In this document: piece by piece, positions 8,714 to 14,467 of the stretch
Position numbering within the stretch: the stretch's first letter is position 1
Layout: each line of letters begins with the position of its first letter
DNA from: Aureobasidium sp. EXF-3400
Lineage: Eukaryota; Ascomycota; Dothideomycetes; Dothideales; Saccotheciaceae
Length of the DNA: 14,467 nucleotides
Assembly (NCBI GenBank): GCA_024195585.1
Contig: SWBL01000636.1
Location: 1 to 14,467 of the forward strand
Direction: 5' to 3'
The notes under the pieces: generated by a model
Database searches by the model: none
Told to the model about the DNA's origin: nothing
Seen by the model: the letters and a program-made list of their open reading frames with translations, nothing else
Made by a program: the position numbers and the translations under genes

Positions 8714-9632
8714 CTGCTCAGTCGATAACGAAGTTGGGGAACCGTTGTGAAAGGAAGCTGGGGAGAGGAAAAGAAAGAGCTCCAGCTATCCAGCTATGCC
8801 AGCAGCTTCTTGGGAATATGTAATCTGAGTTCCTTCGTGAAATGCTATCGTGTATGCAGTATGAGGATAGCTTGGCCGGAATTGCGTGATGAGCAAGCGT
8901 GGATTGCGTGCTGTGTTCGACTCAAGACGCGGATTGGTTGCGAGGAGAAGGTCACCGTGGAAGAGCGGATCGAACAAAGACCAGAGAAAAAGGTTCACGG
9001 TGAGGACAAACCTAAATATGTATACCTAGAGGAAGACAGAAGGATCCTACCTATTTCTTGTGCTCGGACTAGCCCGAGTCAATAGTCTTGCGAAAAGAGG
9101 GAAGTCACAGCTGAGAAGGTCCGGCTGCGCGGTCCTTCGGTCGGTGCGGCATCCTATCCCAAGCCACCAGAGGACTAATTATTGAATTAAGCTCAATCGA
9201 GGCATCTTCCTTCCTTCAAAACGGTATGCGATCATTTCGAAGTGGATTCAAGAGCCTCAGATACGAGAGGTAGCCAAGAGATGAGAGCTCGTCAAGCGAA
9301 AGACGTCGGGTGCAGGGAAAGGTTTGTCGTGTGCTTTGACAGTTCTGTGGAGGATCGAGGCCCTCGCTCATCACCGAAGCGAGGCACGGTGCGCGTTCTA
9401 CATTTAGAGACTATAGATGGGATTGATATCAAAAAGGCTTCCTGTTTGACCGCAGTACGGATACTATAACGATTGTTTGGATGCGACTCTCGGTCCCTCA
9501 GCCTTCGGTCCTTCAAGTTTGGTATATATCGGCCGCCAAAGCGCGCCTGCAAAAACAGGTCGCCAAGAAACAAGTATATGAACATGAAACAAACACTCAA
9601 GAATGCCACTGAACGACTCGATCGCTCTGTAT
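8714..9632. other. Intergenic region: upstream of the membrane protein, downstream of the PFK-2 gene
   Basis: About 0.9 kb holding the presumed promoter of the minus-strand membrane-protein gene and the 3' flank of the minus-strand phosphofructokinase-2 gene. Open frames at 8747-9085, 9242-9469 and 9636-9292 show no family features. An A/T-rich TAAATATGTATAC at about 9012-9024 is a possible core-promoter element; I see nothing else I can support. Confidence 0.45.
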
Positions 9633-11406
9633 TCATTTGCTGGGATGGACATTCACCGTTGGTAGCGGCTTTGCTCCATCATCCTCCTCCCTCGCCTCAG
9701 GTGTGCTTGTGCCTCGAGGTGAGCCGATGCCAGAGAAGGGGGTGATCGCACCTGATGGGGGTACAGGAAGCTTCAAGTCTTCAGGGCTGTCGGGCACAAT
9801 CTGAGCTGGTACACCAGAGACGTGAATACGTCTAGCTTCATTGTTGTAAGATGCGGGAACGATCTAGTGTAAAGGATGTCAGCAAGCCTAGATCAAATGA
9901 CATTAAGGACAAACATACCTCGATAATCTCATCGCGAGGGAATTGGAGCTTCGGAATGTCGCGTGCACCACAAGCCATCAAGTAGCCGTAAAGCACTCTC
10001 AGTACACTTTCATGGGCGACAATCAGAAGATCGTTCTGCTCGCGCTCCAGCTCCAGGATGATAGGTTCTAACCGGACAGCCAGATCGTGGTAAGACTATG
10101 GGTATGTCAGTTTGTGTTTACAGCTATCATGAGCTTATTTTGTGCTTACCTCAGCACGAGGGTAGCGATGGTGGTATGGGTCAAGCTCATGTTTGCGCAC
10201 TTCCTCAGGGTATTGTTCTCGAATCTTGTCTTCAGACATCTTCTCGCACACGCCGGGATTCAGCTGACTCATTTGAGGGCGCTGCTTCACACAGTATCCC
10301 AAACTTTCCAGATAGTGTGAGGTCTCGACTGTGCGTCGTCTGGTGGATGTCCAGATCGTCAAGGATTTCAAAGGAGCATCAGGACCACCTCTTTCGATAA
10401 GTTGCCTGCGTTCGTCCTCTCTATGTTTGATAAGGGCGTCGCTCATCTTCTTGGAGTATGTAACGCCATCCCCAGAGAGCGAGGCGTCAGCTTTGTAAGA
10501 GTCCTCGTCTCTCGTCGTTCCAGCTCTGGCAAAGTAAACAGATCGGTGCTTGGTGTGAAGATTGAGGAGATAGAAGACGATGCGCTGAGAAAGGTAGTTG
10601 AAGGCACAGTTATTGACAATCACACGCTCCCCAGCGTTGATCATTTTCACGTAGTGTAGCTCGGCCTCTTCCATGGACTCAAAATGAGGAATGCGGGCGT
10701 TGATTCTGGCCAGGTAGTCTTTGACGGCATCCTTGTCGGACCAACCTTGGTAGTCTGGAGACGAGATCTTGACGCTGCGGACATTCTCTTCAATAATCTT
10801 CTCGTCTGTGCAATGTGACTCGATGAAGAGTGTCTGCACATTATGCTTAGAGAACTCTTTGGCGAGGGAAATGCGACCAGCAGCAGAAGGGTTTACTGCG
10901 TCATAAATGGCAATCTGACCATTCTCGTGCTCAAGGAAGTTGTAAATGTCCTCTCTACATTTCCGGAGGATCTTTTGGCGAAGCAGCACGGACGAAGGAG
11001 AAGCGTTGATGAAGAAGTAGTCATCAGGGACTTCTTTGCCCGGGCCCATTGTCGCTCTCCTGTAGTCACCAAGATGAAATATACGAGTCTTTACACCAAG
11101 CCATCGTAGATATCTGGCCAGAGCAACCGAGGTATGGGTCTTGCCACGAGCGGGCAGACCAACTGTAGCAATGACTATTCTACCGGAATGGAAAAGACGG
11201 CCAGACTCGGTGCTGTAAAGTTGAGCAGGAGCCATGCTCTCCTTCTCAGGCAAGTCATGGATAGCATCAACGAAAGTGCTTGATCTGCGCTTCCAATTCG
11301 GTGAACTAGCCATGACATCGGCAGTGCTAACCCGAAGTCTTGCCTTAGTAAATGTACGATTGGAAGCATGGTTGTGAGATACTACGAAAGGGTGTACTAC
11401 AGCCAT
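9633..11406 (-). CDS. 6-phosphofructo-2-kinase/fructose-2,6-bisphosphatase family, phosphatase site mutated (3 exons)
   Basis: Exons 11406-10150, 10095-9919 and 9863-9633 (introns 10149-10096, GTAAGC...ATAG, and 9918-9864, GTATGT...CTAG, both phase 0) give 554 aa. The enzyme makes fructose 2,6-bisphosphate, the main allosteric activator of glycolytic phosphofructokinase, in the cytosol. Kinase domain: P-loop GLPARGKT at 83-90, LGDYRR at 112-117, YDAVNP at 168-173, SSPDYQGW at 215-222. The histidine-phosphatase domain starts at about 289: family members have RHG, but here it is R294-A295-G296, so the phosphohistidine nucleophile is missing. Other phosphatase residues persist (TSTRRRT 353-359, GVCEKM 385-390, AHES 446-449). 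Yeast Pfk26 likewise lacks this histidine (Ser) and is a kinase only, so kinase-only function is inferred. The start is taken as MAVVHP: the frame runs 60 codons further upstream, but a likely 5'-UTR intron (11460-11409) ends 2 nt before this ATG. The tail after 495 is Pro/Ser-rich. Confidence 0.92.
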
Positions 11407-12042
11407 ATCTGCAATCGACCAAAGGGAAAATGGAACAAGAAAGAAAACAAAGAGACGTACAGAAGAGTATCCATGGCTAAAAAGAAGGGCAACTAATTTC
11501 CGGCAAAATTGAAAACGCGGTGTATGGGTAATCCGGAAGTCGTTTCTACCAAAGTAATGGGCGAGAACAGGTGAGCGATGAGACAAGCAGCTGATCTTGG
11601 CAGTATGCGAGGAGTGGTGATCCGCACAATCGGGAAAGGCGATGTATAGAGCAGAGCAGAAAGCGGACGACAGTAGCTGAAGTCGGCGAGAGAATAGGCT
11701 GCCGGTTGTCTAGAAGGATATCGAGCTACTTGGTTGTGTAGATAACAGCGAGAGGGTGAACAGTGAACTGGTGGTTGAGGCTCGGAGGTCATCGGTCCAA
11801 TCACGCCGCTCGGCCTAAATTTTTGGCATCGACGTCGGTCGCGCAGAAGTAGACACGAGCAGCGTCAACCAGGTCATCATCACGCACCATTCTTTGAGAG
11901 AATTGTCGCGCCGCTATCCACCTCTAAGCCGTGTCAGAGTCGACCCGTTGCTTAGGACCTCACCACAGACCCGTCTCCGCCGCCGTACCTCGCCGGTGCC
12001 CCAAGACTCGCCCACTCGCCCTCAGCAGCAAAAGTCTACATC
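11407..12042. promoter_or_regulatory. Divergent promoter region between the PFK-2 gene and TOM40
   Basis: This 636 bp between two divergent start codons must hold both core promoters and both leaders. A CCAAT pentamer at 11797-11801 lies 246 nt upstream of the TOM40 ATG. CCAAT is bound by the HAP/CBF complex, which in fungi influences many mitochondrial genes; its use here is inference. The TOM40 leader (about 11930-12040) is C-rich. No clear TATA box is seen on either side. Confidence 0.5.
11409..11460 (-). other. Probable 5'-UTR intron of the PFK-2 gene
   Basis: Minus strand GTACGT at 11460-11455, a strongly pyrimidine-rich body, and TTGCAG ending at 11409. The 52-nt length matches the other introns here. 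Splicing would put an in-frame stop after any protein begun at the upstream Met (11586), favouring the ATG at 11406. No good branch sequence is visible, hence the moderate confidence. Confidence 0.5.
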
Positions 12043-13278
12043 ATGACGTCGCTTCCCATCACCACCACTCCCTACCCTTCCGTGGCTCCTGCTGCTCCTG
12101 TCGCCGAGAAGCAGTCTGGCGCTCTGGCTGCCGTCTCCAACAATTCTCTGGTCTCGGCGCTGAAGGACACATACTCGGCCTTCCAGGCACGAAGAGAGGC
12201 TCTGGGCCTCAGCAACCCTGGCACTGTCGAGAACGTCGCAAAGGAGGTCCAGCGCGATGTCTTCCTTAACAACCTGTCCTTCTCCGGTCTGCGCGCCGAC
12301 CTCACAAAGGCTTTCAGCGTTTCGCCGCTGTTCCAGGTCTCGCACGCTTTCTCCCAGGGCTCTCAGCAAATACCTCCTTACGCTTTCCTCGCCCTCTACG
12401 GCACCAACAAGGTACATACATCTTCTGTCAACCCTTACAACCCCTGGATGCTAACACGCCTAGGTTTTCTGCCAAGGTAACCTTGACAGTGATCTTTCGC
12501 TCTCTGCTCGCTTCAACTACCGATGGACTCCTCGCTGGGTCACAAAGACCACTACTCAGATCCAGGCTGCCTCCATGGCCGGTCCTGGAGGTGCTCAGTT
12601 CTCTCTTGAGAACGACTACGTTGGCGACGACTTCACTGCTCAGATTAAGGCTATGAACCCTTCTGTCCTTGATGGCCCTCTTACTGGTATCTTCATTGGT
12701 AGTTACCTTCAGAGCATCACCCCTAGACTCGCCCTCGGTCTCGAGGCTGTCTACCAGAGACCCGCTGCCCAGATGGGCCCCGAGGCCATGATCAGCTACG
12801 CTGCTAAGTACAAGGGCGAGGACTGGATTGCCAGCGCTCAGCTCATGCCTTCCGGTGGTGTCCAGGGTTCTTACTGGAGAAGACTGTCTGCTCAGCTCGA
12901 GACTGGTGTCGACCTCAACTTGCAATTCGCCGGCAACCCCATGATGGGCGGTATGAGAAAGGAGGGCGTCGCCACTCTTGGTGCCAAGTACGACTTCAGA
13001 GCCAGCAGTTTCAGAGCCCAGGTCGACACTGCTGGTAAGCTTGGTGTCTTGCTCGAGAAGAGAATTGTTCCCATGGTCCAGATCACTTTTGCTGGTGAGC
13101 TCGACCACGTCAAGGTAAGCACCACTCTTCGCACCCCTACATACTACAGAGCACTGACATTGCCCATCAGAACGCCGCCAAGGTCGGTCTTGCTGTCTCT
13201 ATCGAGGCCGCCGAGGAGGAGGTCATGGCCCAACAAGAGAGCGCCATGGCTGCCGGCCCCGTCACCCCTCCCTTCTAG
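12043..13278 (+). CDS. TOM40: Mitochondrial import receptor subunit TOM40 (3 exons)
   Basis: Exons 12043-12411, 12464-13114 and 13171-13278 (introns of 52 and 56 nt, GTACAT...CTAG with a CTAAC branch, and GTAAGC...TCAG) encode 375 aa. Tom40 is the beta-barrel channel of the outer-membrane TOM complex, through which nearly all nuclear-encoded mitochondrial proteins pass. Landmarks: a Pro/Ala-rich N-terminus (1-30); the family-typical [19 protein letters not shown] at 56-74, leading into the first strands ([20 protein letters not shown], 79-98); a porin-like alternating pattern through exon 2 (for example the segment from 135 and that from 287); and a C-terminal beta-signal KVGLAVSI (344-351) matching the polar-X-Gly-X-X-hydrophobic-X-hydrophobic rule for SAM-dependent insertion. 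A short acidic/Met/Pro tail follows. Length fits fungal Tom40 (about 350-390). Divergent from the phosphofructokinase-2 gene. Confidence 0.95.
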
Positions 13279-14389
13279 ACATCTCGCAGTGTAACTTCCC
13301 CTACTCTGCCGTGTACATTATAAAATTTGACCCTTTCTCCTCATATTGTTGTTGTTGATAGCTGGCCTTTGTTTCCTGGGTTGTATGGGAAAGCAGATGA
13401 TGTTCTGTTCTGGCATGGTTGTGGTCTACGAAGAAAAGAGGAAAAGGAAGGGCTCTTGGACCGGACATGAAAAAGACGGAGTCATGATCAAATATACACT
13501 CCCTGTATTCTATGCTCATTTGCAATTGGCATATTTGTGCAACCTCCGTGTTGACAACGTTCCCTCTATCGCACTTCCACTCGTATTCCAAAATTGCATC
13601 TCGGTTTTCAGCGGCACATAGACCAGTGCAATCAGTCCAGTGCTCCTTGACATATGGCGGCACGGTAAAGTTATGAAGAGTGACATTCTCCCATGACTTC
13701 TCATCTCGATCCCGTCTGCAAGCCCAGGCAACTGTTCACTGGGTCAAACGCCTTCGCAACCCGCTGCTTCAGCCAAAGACGGTGAAGACAGCTCCGACCC
13801 CACTACTTCCATCACTGTGATGAAAAGCTCCACCTATTCACGAGGTCCAGCCTTTTCACATGCCTGATAAACAAGAAGCTCAGACGTGTGTGTCTTGTTG
13901 CAGAGCTTTGCGAGAGCCTCCAAGCTCTGACGTCACCTTGACGTTCACCCCGCTTGTGTACCAAAGGGCAAGGCAGCAGCCACCGAGTGGCCAGCTCGAC
14001 CAGCTGCAAACCCCCTCACCTCGGCTTGAGCCCCACGCCGATTCACTGATCGGAGATCCAGGTGAGAGGAGGCGTACGCAAGTAGTGTCAGGTGGCTCCT
14101 ACCAAGTGAGGTAACAAGGAAGTAGCGTAGTGTGGCTGAAGAAACACAACGTAAATCGTCACCCGTAGAAGTGCTTGGATACGATTGGACCAAAGTGGAT
14201 AGGGAAAGAGCGTGCGAGTGAGAGCTGTCTTCACTGTGAAAGCGCGTACGTCATGGCAAACAGAGCTCATCTCACCACTACTTAAGAAGCTCCCATCACA
14301 CTCTTGCTCCAACCTTTCTTCTTCCATCAACCAACTCATCAAAACACATCTTCTCTTTTCCAAACCAACAACCACCAACCACATTCAAA
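13279..14389. promoter_or_regulatory. TOM40 3' flank and upstream region of the last gene
   Basis: The first 300-400 bases are the presumed TOM40 3' UTR and spacer; the minus-strand frame 13663-13301 overlapping it has no family features. From about 13,790 on, candidate control sites for the plus-strand gene at 14390 accumulate: CCCCAC (CreA-type SYGGRG, reverse) at 13798-13803, TGACGTCA (perfect CRE) at 13928-13935, CCCCT (stress element, reverse) at 14012-14016 and another CCCCAC near 14031. From about 14,300 the leader is a long C/A/T-rich, G-poor stretch ending CATTCAAAATG, typical of strongly expressed fungal genes. Confidence 0.5.
13928..13935. promoter_or_regulatory. CRE palindrome TGACGTCA
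   Basis: A perfect 8-bp cAMP-response element, followed 5 nt later by a half-site-like TGACGTT. In fungi such sites are bound by ATF/CREB-type bZIP factors (Atf1/AtfA) under stress. It lies 455 nt upstream of the ATG at 14390. Binding is inferred from the motif only. Confidence 0.45.
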
Positions 14390-14467
14390 ATGTCTGCTCC
14401 CAACGCCAACAAGCCTAACGAGGGTATCGTCGGTCAGATCGGCAACTCTCTCAACAACGCCGCCCAG
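14390..14467 (+). CDS. Start of an unidentified gene, truncated by the window edge
   Basis: An ATG in good context (CAAAATG) opens a frame that runs 26 codons to the window end: MSAPNANKPNEG, then IVGQIGNSLNNAAQ. The short hydrophilic, Asn/Ala/Gly-rich beginning with GQIGNSLNNAAQ resembles small stress or starvation-induced fungal proteins (Grg1/CsbD-like, LEA-like), and the CRE, stress-element and CreA-like sites upstream would fit such a gene, but 26 residues are too few to name it. The G-poor, A/C-rich leader supports this start and suggests high inducible expression (inference). Confidence 0.7.
   Translation, partial: MSAPNANKPNEGIVGQIGNSLNNAAQ

Noticed and set aside
11493..11804. Minus-strand frame (103 codons) in the divergent promoter as a gene
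   Set aside because: Lies in the PFK-2 leader/promoter, rich in Pro and Ser without family features; possible upstream frame at most.
12428..13108. 226-codon minus-strand frame opposite TOM40
   Set aside because: Low-complexity Ser/Val/Leu/Gly product mirroring the codon bias of TOM40 exon 2, and it crosses an intron boundary; an antisense shadow.
7053..13278. PEX11, PFK-2 and TOM40 as a functional cluster
   Set aside because: Mixed strands, separate promoters and unrelated housekeeping roles; nothing indicates co-regulation beyond one shared divergent promoter.
13301..13663. 120-codon minus-strand frame downstream of TOM40
   Set aside because: Overlaps the expected TOM40 3' UTR, runs through low-complexity Q/E codons and matches nothing I recognise.

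Overview
The window looks like nuclear DNA of a filamentous ascomycete (Pezizomycotina; Dothideomycetes is my guess, by inference only). The reasons are 52-56 nt GT-AG introns with CTRAY-type branch points, intron-bearing nuclear tRNAs, T/C- and A/C-rich leaders, widely spaced monocistronic genes, and typical eukaryotic peroxisomal and mitochondrial proteins. There are no operons, insertion sequences, CRISPR arrays or rRNA.

Layout: a tRNA-Tyr(GUA) with a 13-nt intron at the left edge (minus), a tRNA-Ala(AGC) with a 23-nt intron at 787-881 (plus), and then about 1.1 kb with nothing recognisable. At 2081-3180 is a two-exon NADP(H)-dependent alkenal/prostaglandin-reductase-type dehydrogenase behind a TATA box. 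From about 3.2 to 5.8 kb no protein is recognised. This stretch has marked strand asymmetry, several local duplications and a minus-strand TATA box at 5762-5770, so it may hold a long non-coding or long-leader minus-strand transcript, or decayed sequence. After a further unassigned 1.2 kb come a single-exon PEX11-family peroxisomal membrane protein (7053-7901, plus) and, convergent with it, an unknown four-helix membrane protein (8713-8051, minus).

The right third holds a divergent pair. A three-exon 6-phosphofructo-2-kinase/fructose-2,6-bisphosphatase (11406-9633, minus) has Ala in place of the catalytic phosphatase histidine, so it is probably a kinase-only enzyme. The mitochondrial import channel TOM40 lies opposite (12043-13278, plus, three exons). 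The window ends in the first 26 codons of a further plus-strand gene (14390 onward), whose upstream region carries a perfect CRE palindrome, a stress element and CreA-like sites.

The genes are ordinary housekeeping loci and do not form a pathway cluster: redox detoxification, peroxisome proliferation, glycolytic control and mitochondrial import. I found no convincing previously undescribed system. The two things most worth a second look are the phosphatase-dead bifunctional enzyme and the repeat-bearing, strand-asymmetric 3.7-5.8 kb region.
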